DNA of 64,000 nt from JAKALD01 sp963817785. Lineage in GTDB: Bacteria; Pseudomonadota; Gammaproteobacteria; Burkholderiales; SG8-39. A model generated the notes under the pieces. That model was given only the letters and a program-made list of their open reading frames with translations. It had not been told where the DNA came from and did not search any database. The stretch covers positions 806,001-870,000 of the forward strand of contig CAWFPL010000002.1 of NCBI GenBank assembly GCA_963817785.1. Reading direction: 5' to 3'. The translations under genes and the position numbers were made by a program. Positions 30,138 to 39,150 of the stretch are shown here, piece after piece (position 1 is the stretch's first letter; each line of letters begins with the position of its first letter).

Positions 30138-31118
30138 ATGGTATCAGCGGTAACAGCGGAATGGTTGCAGGCCGTGAAGCTCTCCGGGGCGCCGCCGCGC
30201 GACTCGGAACGCACGGGCCTGGAGCAGCACCTGTGCGAGCTGGCGGCGATCGTCGAGCAGTGCGCAGACCTGGTGTGCGTCACCGACCGGGACGGCATGA
30301 TCGAGTACGTCAACCCGGCGTTCGAGCGCGCCACCGGCTACGTTCGCGAGGAGCTCCTGTGCGCGACCCCGAGCCTGCTCAAGTCGGGTGCGCACGACGA
30401 GCTGTTCTTCGCGGCGCTGTGGCGCACGCTGCTCGCCGGGCAGCCCTTCAGCGCGCGGTTCGAGAACCGGCGCAAGGACGGCGAGCGCTTGTTCGAGGAC
30501 AAGACGATCACCCCGATCCGCGACGCGCGCGGCGTGATCACGCACTTCGTGTCCACCGGCAGGGACGTCACCGCGCAAGTGCGCGCCGACGAGCGCCTCG
30601 AGCGCGCGCAGCGCGCCCTGGCCATGGTTGGCGAGTGCCACCGCGCGGTGCTCGAAGCGGCGGACCTCGGCGACCTGTTCGCGCACCTGTGCTGCGTCAT
30701 GGTGGAGCTGGGCGGCTACCGCGCGGCGTGCATCGGCCTGGCCCGGCACGACGCCGCGAAGACGGTGCGTGCGGAGGGCGGCGCGGGAACCGAGGCCCGA
30801 GCGCTGGCGGGGCTGTGCACCGGCTGGGGCGACGACGCGCCGGGGCCGGTGGGAACGGCGATCCGCACCGGCTGCACTACGGTCAGCGGCAGCGTGCTCG
30901 CGGAGGGGGCGTGCGGGCCGCAGGGCGTGATCGCGGTGCCGCTGCCGGGCGCGGAGGGCATACTCGGCGCGCTCGCGCTCGCCTGCGGCGAGGTCGAGGC
31001 GCCGTCGGAGGAAGAGATCGGGCTGCTCGAGGAACTCGCCGGCCAGATCGGCTTCGCCTTCGAGGCGCTGCGCCAGCGCGCGCAGGCACTCCTGGAGGCC
31101 GCGCCGCGGGTCGGCTAG
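30138..31118 (+). CDS. PAS-GAF sensor protein without output domain
   Basis: 326 residues from ATG 30138 (GGGAG six bases upstream; ATG 30132 would abut the site). Residues about 35-140 form a PAS domain with DLVCVTDRDGMIEYVNPAFERATGY and a PAC segment. Residues about 160-305 resemble a GAF domain of the type fused to cyclases, with LFAHLCCVMVELGGYRAACIG. No kinase, GGDEF, EAL or DNA-binding domain follows. It is preceded by a c-di-GMP riboswitch, so its production should respond to the second messenger. It may work through a partner encoded elsewhere. Confidence 0.85.
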   Translation: MVSAVTAEWLQAVKLSGAPPRDSERTGLEQHLCELAAIVEQCADLVCVTDRDGMIEYVNPAFERATGYVREELLCATPSLLKSGAHDELFFAALWRTLLAGQPFSARFENRRKDGERLFEDKTITPIRDARGVITHFVSTGRDVTAQVRADERLERAQRALAMVGECHRAVLEAADLGDLFAHLCCVMVELGGYRAACIGLARHDAAKTVRAEGGAGTEARALAGLCTGWGDDAPGPVGTAIRTGCTTVSGSVLAEGACGPQGVIAVPLPGAEGILGALALACGEVEAPSEEEIGLLEELAGQIGFAFEALRQRAQALLEAAPRVG

Positions 31119-31154
31119 ACTGTGCGGCGGCATTCCCGCCGCCGGAGGTCCCGC

Positions 31155-31526
31155 TTGCCGCGCCCCATCCTCGACGAAGCGCATCTGCATCCCGACATCC
31201 GCGAGCGCGTCGCCGCGCTGCACGCCGACATCGTGCGCGAGGCCCGGGAAGCGATCGCCGCGAACGACATCGTCGTCATCGGCATGGCGCAGAACCCGTT
31301 CCCGAGGAAGGCGCGGCGCCTGCTCGACGCCGCGGGCCTCGCCTACAAGTACCTCGAGTATGGCAGCTACCTCAACTCCTGGCGCCGGCGCAACGCGCTC
31401 AAGATGTGGACCGGCTGGCCGACCTTCCCGATGGTGTTCGTGAAGGGCGTGCTGGTGGGCGGCGCCTCCGAGCTCGAGCGCCTGATCGCGAGCGGGGAAC
31501 TGGCGAAGATGCTGGGGCGCACCTGA
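31155..31526 (+). CDS. glutaredoxin-fold protein lacking active-site cysteines
   Basis: 123 residues from TTG 31155, with GGAGG seven bases upstream; no ATG fits the fold. The C-terminal 85 residues match monothiol glutaredoxins (DIVVIGMAQNPFPRKARRLLDAAG, TGWPTFPMVFVKGVLVGGASELERL). Where glutaredoxins have CPFC or CGFS this protein has N47-P-F-P50, so both redox cysteines are missing. The cis-proline segment (TFP) and GG-S/E glutathione contacts remain. A binding or scaffold role rather than thiol transfer is inferred. It lies downstream of the PAS-GAF gene. Confidence 0.8.
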   Translation: MPRPILDEAHLHPDIRERVAALHADIVREAREAIAANDIVVIGMAQNPFPRKARRLLDAAGLAYKYLEYGSYLNSWRRRNALKMWTGWPTFPMVFVKGVLVGGASELERLIASGELAKMLGRT

Positions 31527-31588
31527 AGCGAACGGCGCGGATCGGGGTACCATTCGCGCCCCGCTCCATGGCACCCGCGACCCCCTGA

Positions 31589-32665
31589 ATGTCGGAGCAT
31601 CTGCTGTACTGCGCCGCCGCCGGCTTCGAGGCCGCGCGCAAGCTCGATCGGCTTGCCGAGGGGAACCGCGCGCGCAGGCTGCACGGCCACAGCTTCGCGG
31701 CGCGGGTGAGGCTCGCCCTTCCCGAGGGCCTGGCGAGATTCCCGGGCGACGAGGTCGACGCCCTGCGCCGCCTGCTCGCGCAGTCCGTCGCGCCGCTCGA
31801 GTACCAGCTGCTCAACGATCACCTCGCCTCACCCACCGACGAAAGCCTCGCGCGCTGGATCCGCGATCGCCTGGCGCTGCCCGCGGTGGACGAGCTCGGG
31901 GTGCGCAGCGCGCCCGGCACCGGGGCGGAGCTCGACCGGGGCGGGCGCACGCATCTGTGGCGGCGCTACGCGTTCGAGTCGGCGCACCGGCTTCCGAACG
32001 TGCCCGCGGGGCACAAGTGCGGGCGCATGCACGGACACCGCTTCGAGGTCGTGCTGCACGCCGCCGCAGCCGGCGCCGACCATGACCGCCTCGACGCGCT
32101 CTGGGCGCCGCTCGGGCGCGAGCTCGGCCGCGCCTGCCTGAACGAGATCGAGGGACTCGGCAATCCGACCAGCGAGCTGATCGCGAGCTGGATCTGGAAC
32201 CGGCTCGAGCCCGAGCTGCCCGTGCTGTCCTGGGTCACCGTGCACGAGACGGCGAGCTGCGGGGCGCACTTCGACGGTGCGCGCTACCGCATCTGGAAGG
32301 GGATGTGCCTCGACAGCGCGCTGCGCCTCGCGCGCGCGCCGCAGGGCGACGCGCGGCGCCGGATCCACGGGCACGGCTACGCGCTGCGCCTGCATCTGGA
32401 CGCGCCGCTCGACGCGGTGCGCGGCTGGACGCTCGACTTCGGCGACGTGAAGGAGCTGTTCGCGCCGGTGTTCGCGCGGCTCGACCACCAGCCGCTCTAC
32501 GAGCTGCCCGGCCTCAAGGACAACGATCCGGCGAGCCTGCTGCGCTGGGTGAGGCGCGAGTGCGCGGGCGCGCTGCCGGCGCTCGAGCGCATCGATCTGT
32601 ACGAAAGCCCCGGCTGCGGCGCGATCCTGTCCTGGGGCGAGCGAGCGCCCGCGCTTCCCGTATGA
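31589..32665 (+). CDS. triple QueD / 6-pyruvoyl-tetrahydropterin synthase-like protein
   Basis: 358 residues, about three times the QueD length. Three HGH metal sites appear: H32-G-H34, H148-G-H150 and H260-G-H262, each at the expected place of a PTPS domain. Only the second domain has the catalytic cysteine (C144 in KCGRMHGH) and FESAHRLPN; domains 1 and 3 have arginine there. Domain 3 retains LDFGDVKELFAPVFARLDHQPL. QueD makes 6-carboxytetrahydropterin for queuosine. The stop overlaps the queE start by ATGA, supporting a role in 7-deazaguanine synthesis. Confidence 0.88.
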   Translation: MSEHLLYCAAAGFEAARKLDRLAEGNRARRLHGHSFAARVRLALPEGLARFPGDEVDALRRLLAQSVAPLEYQLLNDHLASPTDESLARWIRDRLALPAVDELGVRSAPGTGAELDRGGRTHLWRRYAFESAHRLPNVPAGHKCGRMHGHRFEVVLHAAAAGADHDRLDALWAPLGRELGRACLNEIEGLGNPTSELIASWIWNRLEPELPVLSWVTVHETASCGAHFDGARYRIWKGMCLDSALRLARAPQGDARRRIHGHGYALRLHLDAPLDAVRGWTLDFGDVKELFAPVFARLDHQPLYELPGLKDNDPASLLRWVRRECAGALPALERIDLYESPGCGAILSWGERAPALPV

Positions 32666-33306
32666 GCGCCGTGAGCTACGCGGTCAAGGAGATCTTCCAC
32701 ACGCTGCAGGGCGAGGGCGCGAACTCCGGCACGCCGGCGGTGTTCTGCCGCTTCGCCGGCTGCAACCTCTGGTCGGGCAGGGAGGAAGACCGCGCGGGCG
32801 CGCTGTGCAGATTCTGCGACACCGATTTCGCGGGCACCGACGGGACCGGCGGGGGCAGGTTCGCGAGCGCCGCGCTGCTCGCGCAGGCGATCCTCGATCG
32901 CTGGCCCGCCGGCGAGCGCGCGCACCGCTTCGCGGTGTTTACCGGCGGCGAGCCGGCCCTGCAGCTCGACGCGGCGCTCGTCGCGGCCGTGCATGCGCGC
33001 GGTTTCCGCATCGCGGTCGAGACCAACGGCACCCTGGCGCTGCCGCCGGGCATCGACTGGATCTGCGTCAGCCCGAAGGCCGGCACGGCGCTCGCGCTGC
33101 GCAAGGGCGACGAGCTGAAGCTGGTGTATCCGCAGGCCGGCGCCGAGCCGCCGGCCTTCGAGCAGCTCGAGTTCGGCCATTTCTTCCTGCAGCCCATGGA
33201 CGGCCCCGAGCGCGCGCGCAACACCTCGCTCGCGATCGCTCACTGCCTGCAGCACCCCAAGTGGCGCCTGAGCCTGCAGACGCACAAGATCACCGGGATC
33301 CCCTGA
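32662..33306 (+). CDS. queE: 7-carboxy-7-deazaguanine synthase
   Basis: 214 residues. A radical-SAM enzyme converting 6-carboxytetrahydropterin to 7-carboxy-7-deazaguanine in queuosine synthesis. The cluster motif is the QueE-specific CX14CX2C (C34, C49, C52), and FCRFAGCNLW, FCDTDFAGTDG and FTGGEPALQLD follow. ATG 32662 overlaps the stop of the triple QueD-like gene, so the two are coupled. queC and queF are not in the window. Confidence 0.94.
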   Translation: MSAVSYAVKEIFHTLQGEGANSGTPAVFCRFAGCNLWSGREEDRAGALCRFCDTDFAGTDGTGGGRFASAALLAQAILDRWPAGERAHRFAVFTGGEPALQLDAALVAAVHARGFRIAVETNGTLALPPGIDWICVSPKAGTALALRKGDELKLVYPQAGAEPPAFEQLEFGHFFLQPMDGPERARNTSLAIAHCLQHPKWRLSLQTHKITGIP

Positions 33307-33351
33307 GCGCGCGCCGGGCGGATAATAGGCCCGTCAGCCGAGGGTCGCGCC

Positions 33352-33765
33352 ATGCCGCGCACGTCACCGAGCCTCACCATCCCCGAAGCCGAGATCGAGC
33401 TCACCGCCGTGCGCGCCCAGGGCGCCGGCGGGCAGAACGTCAACAAGGTCTCCAACGCGGTGCACCTGCGCTTCGACGTGCGCGCCTCGTCGCTGCCCGA
33501 GGCGGTGAAGGAGCGCCTGCTGCGGCTGGGCGATCAGCGCATCACGCGCACCGGGGTAGTGGTCATCAAGGCGCAGCGCCACCGCAGCCTCGAGCTCAAC
33601 CGCGCCGAGGCGATCGAGCGGTTGTATGCGCTGGTCGAGGCGGCCGCCGCCGTGCCGAAGAAGAGAAGGGCCACGCGCCCCACCCGCGCCTCCCGCGAGA
33701 GGCGCCTGGAGGGCAAGCAGCTGCGCGGCCGCGTCAAGGCGCTGCGGGGGAAGGTCCTCGACTGA
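33352..33765 (+). CDS. arfB: alternative ribosome-rescue factor / peptidyl-tRNA hydrolase ArfB
   Basis: 137 residues. The GGQ motif (G26-G27-Q28 in AQGAGGQNVNKVSN) is the peptidyl-tRNA hydrolysis motif of release-factor-like proteins. The long basic C-terminal tail (KKRRATRPTRASRERRLEGK) is typical of ArfB, which inserts into the mRNA channel of stalled ribosomes. Length agrees with ArfB (YaeJ, 140). It follows queE by 45 bp and ends just before the convergent hydratase gene. Confidence 0.92.
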   Translation: MPRTSPSLTIPEAEIELTAVRAQGAGGQNVNKVSNAVHLRFDVRASSLPEAVKERLLRLGDQRITRTGVVVIKAQRHRSLELNRAEAIERLYALVEAAAAVPKKRRATRPTRASRERRLEGKQLRGRVKALRGKVLD

Positions 33766-33777
33766 TCGGCGCGGGGC

Positions 33778-34668
33778 TCAGCCCCAGGCCATTTCGCCGA
33801 CCATCGCGACCGAGCCGTCGGCCTTGCGCACCTCGGTGCGCGCGAGCGAGCCGCCCTGCGCCGCCGAGTGCACGCCCATCGTCTCGCCGTCGAACACCGG
33901 GGACTGGGCGCGGAAGAAATAGCCATGCGGCGTGCGCCGCCCGGACTGCAGCCAGGCGAGGGTCGCCATGACGGTGGCGAGCAGCGGCCCGTGCACCACC
34001 AGCCCCGGGTAGCCCTCGGTCTCGATGCAGTGGCGCCGGTCGTAGTGGATGCGGTGGCTGTTGAAGGTGAGCGCCGAGTAGCGAAACAGCAGCACGTCGT
34101 CCGGCAGCAGCGTGCAGCGCGCCGCCGCGCCCTGGCCCGCCGCCTCGAGGGACTCGCGCCACACCGGGGTCTGCGCGCGCGGGTTGGGGTGCGGCGCCGC
34201 GGCCGCCGGCGCGTCGCGGTACACGATGTCCTGGCGTTCGCTGATCAGCAGCGCCTCGCCGCTGCGCAGCTCGTGCGACACCTCGACGAACACCAGCGTG
34301 CCGCTCCGGCCCTGCTTGAGCTCGACCGACTCGACCTTCGATTCGCGCCGCAGCGCCTCGCCCAGGCGCGGCAGGCGGTGCCAGCGCAGCCGGCTGCCGG
34401 CCCACATGCGCCGCGGCAGCGGCACCGGCGGCAGGAAGCCGCCGCGCTCCGCGTGCCCGTCCGGGCCGACCTCGTGCAGCGGGGTGACCGGCGTGGTGAA
34501 GATCCAGTGCCACAGCGGCGGCAGCTCGGCGCCGTCGGTCCACGGCGCCGGATCCATGTCGAAGCTCGCCGCGAGCTGGCGCACGCGCGCGGCGTCGCAG
34601 CGGTCGTGCTGCGTCTCGCTGCGCCCCACCCAGCGGCGCAGCCCCTCCAGATCGAGCGCGGCGCTCAT
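33778..34668 (-). CDS. MaoC-type acyl-CoA hydratase (HTD2 / mesaconyl-CoA hydratase-like)
   Basis: 296 residues from ATG 34668. The N-terminal half is a FAS1-type hot-dog dehydratase domain (LPPLWHWIFTTPVTPLHEVGPDG, RRMWAGSRLRW) and the C-terminal half a second hot-dog with FNSHRIHYDRRHCIETEGYPGLVVHGPL, carrying the His expected in the hydratase dyad. Family members hydrate mesaconyl-C4-CoA or itaconyl-CoA. The HpcH/HpaI-type aldolase directly upstream (11 bp) suggests that the hydrated product is cleaved. Substrate not determined. Confidence 0.85.
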   Translation of the reverse strand: MSAALDLEGLRRWVGRSETQHDRCDAARVRQLAASFDMDPAPWTDGAELPPLWHWIFTTPVTPLHEVGPDGHAERGGFLPPVPLPRRMWAGSRLRWHRLPRLGEALRRESKVESVELKQGRSGTLVFVEVSHELRSGEALLISERQDIVYRDAPAAAAPHPNPRAQTPVWRESLEAAGQGAAARCTLLPDDVLLFRYSALTFNSHRIHYDRRHCIETEGYPGLVVHGPLLATVMATLAWLQSGRRTPHGYFFRAQSPVFDGETMGVHSAAQGGSLARTEVRKADGSVAMVGEMAWG

Positions 34669-34679
34669 CGTCCCGCCGC

Positions 34680-35471
34680 CTAGCTGCGGCCTTCGTAGCC
34701 GCGCACCAGCTTGGCGCGCGCGCTGCCGGCCTGCATGAGCAGCGAGAAGTCCGAGCCGGCGAGCACCAGCTGCACGCCCATGCCGATGTAGCGCTCGAAC
34801 ATCTCGCCGGTGTACATCCCGCCCATGCCGGCGTACTTGCCGTGCTTGCGGCAGGCGCCGATCACCTTGCGGTAGGCCTCCGCGACGCGCGGCTCGTGGA
34901 ACTGGCCGGGAATGCCCAGCTCGAAGCACAGGTCGTTGGTGCCGATCAGCAGCGCGTCAATCCCCGGCACCGCGGCGATCGCGTCGCAGTGCTCGACGCC
35001 CTGCGGCGACTCGATCATCACCACCACCAGCGTCTCCTCGTTGACCGCGCGCGCGGCCTCGGCCACCGGCATCGGCGCGAAGCCGATCTGCTGCAGTCCG
35101 CCGCCCATCGAGCGGTGCCCGAGCGGCGGGAATCGGCAGAAGGCGGCGATGCGGCGCGCCTGCTCGGCCGTGTCCACGTGCGGCACCACCACGCCCTGGG
35201 CACCGTTGTCGAGCAGGCGCGAGGCGTGATAGTGCTCGTGGCTGGGCACGCGCGCGATCGGCGTGATGCCGACCGCGAGCGAGGCGGCGGCGATCTGCGC
35301 CGCGGTGTCCACGCTCATCGAGTTGTGCTCGCAGTCGATGAACGCCCAGTCGAAGCCGCAGGTGCTGAGCATCTGCGCGCTGTCCACGGTGCGCGCCTGG
35401 CGCAGCCCCAGGCCGATGGCGAGCTTGCCTTCGCGCAGCTGGCGCTTGGCGTGGTTGACGACGGCGGTCAT
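34680..35471 (-). CDS. HpcH/HpaI-family aldolase
   Basis: 263 residues from ATG 35471, which GGGGAGG precedes by six bases; ATG 35492 is less likely. Class II pyruvate-type aldolase fold: FDWAFIDCEHNSM, RVPSHEHYHASRLLDNGAQGVVVPHVDTAEQA, and VVVMIESPQGVEHCDAIAAV with metal ligands Glu and Asp (GTNDLCFELGIPG). The family cleaves 4-hydroxy-2-oxo acids. It is first in a two-gene unit with the MaoC-type hydratase. The second IS630 copy lies 59 bp upstream. Confidence 0.88.
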   Translation of the reverse strand: MTAVVNHAKRQLREGKLAIGLGLRQARTVDSAQMLSTCGFDWAFIDCEHNSMSVDTAAQIAAASLAVGITPIARVPSHEHYHASRLLDNGAQGVVVPHVDTAEQARRIAAFCRFPPLGHRSMGGGLQQIGFAPMPVAEAARAVNEETLVVVMIESPQGVEHCDAIAAVPGIDALLIGTNDLCFELGIPGQFHEPRVAEAYRKVIGACRKHGKYAGMGGMYTGEMFERYIGMGVQLVLAGSDFSLLMQAGSARAKLVRGYEGRS

Positions 35472-35546
35472 GCGGCCTCCCCGGATAGCCATTGAGGGTG
35501 CAGAGCATACCCGAGCCTGCGCTACCCTAGTACGGTGACACGTTAA

Positions 35547-36353
35547 TTACGCAACATAGTGATGGCCGAGCTTTCGATCCGCATCTTGGCGCGTGAAGGT
35601 CCAGTCGATGCCGCGGCCCTCGGCGTTGCGCCGGCGTTCCCAGGCGTTGAGCTCGCGCTGCGCGCGGGCTCGGTCCATCAATCGCCGCCCGAGGCATTGA
35701 CGCTCCAGGATACTGATCTCGATCTCCGCCATGTTCAGCCAACTGGCATGCTTGGGCGTGTGGTGAAACTGCACGCGTCGCAGCAGGGCGTGAGCGGCCG
35801 AGCGGCCCAGGACCTCCTCGAAGCACGAACGGAAGTGGGTATTGAGGTTGTCCAGAACCAAATGGACCTTCTGGGCCGAGGCGTAGGTGCGTTCCAGCAG
35901 TTGGCGCACGAAGCCCACGAACTCGGGCTTGGTTCGGCGCTCGGTCACCTCGATCGTGCGACGCCCTGCCTTGGGTTCGACCGCCACGAACACGTTGCAG
36001 GTGCCTTGGCGCACGTATTCGTAATCGCATTTGCCCGGTCTGCCGGGCTTCATGGGCAGCGGCGCTCGGCTGTCTCGGATCAATTGCTTGCTCTTCTCGT
36101 CGATGCAGATCACGGGCTCGCGCGCGCGATAGGGCTGCGCATAGAGCTCGAGCACGTCGTACATGCGTCGACGGTACTCCTCGGTCAACACCCCGATGCA
36201 CCACATCAGCTTGCGCCAGGGCTTGAGGCGGTTTTTTTTAGCAGCCGGCGCACGCTCTCGCGACTGATCCGGCGCATCTGCGGGTGGCGGCGCGCCGCCC
36301 GGGTCAGCAACGCCACCGTCCAGCGTTTGGCCCCCTGGGGCGGTGAGGAGCAT
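35547..36353 (-). CDS. IS630 transposase, frame B, copy 2
   Basis: Identical to frame B of copy 1: the DDE catalytic half (Asp in VICIDEKSK, Asp in LVLDNLNTH, Glu in NMAEIEI), reached by frameshifting at the A8 run. Confidence 0.9.
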   Translation of the reverse strand: MLLTAPGGQTLDGGVADPGGAPPPADAPDQSRERAPAAKKNRLKPWRKLMWCIGVLTEEYRRRMYDVLELYAQPYRAREPVICIDEKSKQLIRDSRAPLPMKPGRPGKCDYEYVRQGTCNVFVAVEPKAGRRTIEVTERRTKPEFVGFVRQLLERTYASAQKVHLVLDNLNTHFRSCFEEVLGRSAAHALLRRVQFHHTPKHASWLNMAEIEISILERQCLGRRLMDRARAQRELNAWERRRNAEGRGIDWTFTRQDADRKLGHHYVA

Positions 36354-36649
36354 GCCAAGGCGCTCACCTCGGCCAGCGCCTCGGCTCGGTACTGCTGGGG
36401 TTTGCCCGGGCGCGCCACATCGCGCAGCGCAAAGTCCAAGCCCCCCTCCAAGTATGCCGCCCGGGTGCGCCAGATCGCGGTACGGCCCACCCCGAGCACC
36501 TCCATGATCTGGCGCTCGGGCACGTTTCGATCCAAGGCCGCAAGGATGTGGGCGCGGTTGAACTCGCGCGCCCTGTGTGCACCCTTGGATCGGAACTGCT
36601 GCACCGCTTCACGCTCCCGTTTGCTCAGGTTCAGCTCGGTTTGGCGCAT
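36206..36649 (-). CDS. IS630 transposase, frame A, copy 2
   Basis: Identical to frame A of copy 1: a 147-residue helix-turn-helix part ending just past the A8 slippery run (coding strand, bases 36232-36239), from which the -1 frame leads into the catalytic half. Confidence 0.9.
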   Translation of the reverse strand: MRQTELNLSKREREAVQQFRSKGAHRAREFNRAHILAALDRNVPERQIMEVLGVGRTAIWRTRAAYLEGGLDFALRDVARPGKPQQYRAEALAEVSALACSSPPQGAKRWTVALLTRAARRHPQMRRISRESVRRLLKKTASSPGAS

Positions 36650-36725
36650 CGCCCATGCTCCTCGTTCGGTGGGGATGCGCCATGATACTATGTTCCGTAA
36701 TTAACGTGTCTGCGTACTAGCGCCG

Positions 36726-37166
36726 ATGCGCCTGCGCCTCGTTCTGGACACCAACGTGTGGCTCGACTGGCTGGTCTTCGACGACCCGGCGGTGGCGCCC
36801 CTCAAGGCGGCGGTCGCCGCCGGAGGCGCCGAAGTGTTCATCGACGCGGCCTGCGAAGAGGAGCTCGAGCGGGTGCTGGCGCGGCCGCTGCGCAAGACGC
36901 CGCTGGATGCCGCGGCGCAGGCGGAGCGCCTGGCCGAGTGCCGGCGCGCGGCCAGGCGGCCGGACGCAGCGGCCGCGCGGGCCGGGCGCCTGCCGCGCTG
37001 CCGCGATCCGGACGACCAGAAATTCCTCGAGCTCGCGCTCGCCGGCGGTGCGGACTACCTCGTCACCAAGGACCGCGCGCTGCTCGAGCTGGCGCGGCGC
37101 GGGTTGCCGTTTCGCATCGTCACGCCGGGGGAGATGGGGGAGGTGCTGGGGGGGTCGGGGGCCTGA
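36726..37166 (+). CDS. PIN-domain putative toxin (COG1569 type)
   Basis: 146 residues. PIN nuclease residues are visible: VLDTNVWLDWL (first Asp), EEELERVLARP (Glu), CRDPDDQKFLELALAGGADYLVTKDRALLEL (two further Asp). This family is annotated as the toxin of a chromosomal toxin-antitoxin pair, a ribonuclease acting on RNA. No antitoxin gene is next to it: an IS630 copy lies 8 bp upstream and a hairpin repeat plus rhlE (convergent) downstream. Either it is a solitary PIN protein or the insertion removed it from its operon. Confidence 0.85.
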   Translation: MRLRLVLDTNVWLDWLVFDDPAVAPLKAAVAAGGAEVFIDAACEEELERVLARPLRKTPLDAAAQAERLAECRRAARRPDAAAARAGRLPRCRDPDDQKFLELALAGGADYLVTKDRALLELARRGLPFRIVTPGEMGEVLGGSGA

Positions 37167-37198
37167 TCCCGCGTCGTGCTCTTGCGGACGCCGCTGTT

Positions 37199-37249
37199 TC
37201 TCCGGTTTTGCGTTCGGGTCGCCGGGCGACCCGAACGCAAAACCGGAGA
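37199..37249. repeat. 24-bp perfect hairpin of the TCTCC...GGAGA family
   Basis: Arms 37199-37222 and 37226-37249 are exact reverse complements around a CGG loop. The stem starts TCTCC and ends GGAGA, and is followed by TCGGGGAAAGGC, matching TCGTGGAAAGGC after hairpins A at 7060 and 7310. The internal stem sequence differs from those copies but keeps full complementarity. Located between the PIN gene and the convergent rhlE; it could serve as a terminator for both. Confidence 0.8.
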
Positions 37250-37278
37250 TCGGGGAAAGGCGAAACGGGCGGGTTTTT

Positions 37279-38535
<1,257 letters not shown>

Positions 38536-38730
38536 GAGGTTCCTTTCAAAGTTCGGCGCCAACCTGAAGCCGCGATGCCAAACCGAAAGGAGAGCTTTCG
38601 ACGGGCCCTGCGAGAGGGTCGGAGCTGGTGAAAAAGCCGTGGGTGCTGCACTGCAGCAGGGTGCGTACTCTACGCGAAAGCGCGCCGATAAGCGAGCGAT
38701 TTCTGCGGATTGCGTGAAACGCGCCGCCCT

Positions 38731-39150
38731 TCAGCGCTCGCCCATCACCGTCACGACCAGCTGTCGCGACTGCGCCTCGAGGCGGTGCTCCCACAGGTAG
38801 ATGCCCTGCCAGGTGCCGAGCATGAGGCGTCCCTCGGCGACCGGCACGACGATCGAGTTGGAGGTGAGCACCGAGCGCGCGTGCGCGGCCATGTCGTCCG
38901 GTCCCTCGGTGTCGTGACGCCAGGCCGGATCGCCGTCCGGGGCGAGGCGCGCGAACAGCGTCTCGAGGTCCTGGCGCACCGCGGGATCGGCGTTCTCGCA
39001 CAGGATGAGCGAAGCGCTGGTGTGCTGCAGGAACAGCGTGCAGGTGCCGGTGCGGATGCTGCTCTCCGCGACCACCCGCGCGACCTCGCGGGTGACCTCG
39101 GTCGTGCCTCGGCCGCGGGTGCGGAAGGAGAGCGTGTGCTGCGCGATCAT
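38731..39150 (-). CDS. yjbQ: YjbQ/UPF0047 family protein (secondary thiamine-phosphate synthase-like)
   Basis: 139 residues. Family features are GTCTLFLQHTSASLILCENADP, ARLAPDGDPAWRHDTEGPDDMAAHARS and LGTWQGIYLWEHR. YjbQ proteins show weak thiamine-phosphate synthase activity in vitro; their real role is not settled. ATG 39150 overlaps the stop of the upstream hydrolase gene by ATGA, so it belongs to the ccdAB-serine hydrolase-hydrolase operon. Confidence 0.9.
   Translation of the reverse strand: MIAQHTLSFRTRGRGTTEVTREVARVVAESSIRTGTCTLFLQHTSASLILCENADPAVRQDLETLFARLAPDGDPAWRHDTEGPDDMAAHARSVLTSNSIVVPVAEGRLMLGTWQGIYLWEHRLEAQSRQLVVTVMGER

Larger units (their letters stand above)
35530..36717 (-). 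mobile_element. IS630-family insertion sequence, copy 2
   Basis: 1188 bp, the same sequence and orientation as the copy at 2940-4127, with the same 30-bp imperfect inverted ends (35530-35559 and 36688-36717). It is inserted in a CTAG site with TA duplicated (35527-35530 and 36717-36720). The element ends 8 bp before the start codon of a PIN-domain gene, so it separates that gene from whatever promoter stood upstream. Identity of the two copies points to recent transposition. Confidence 0.95.
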
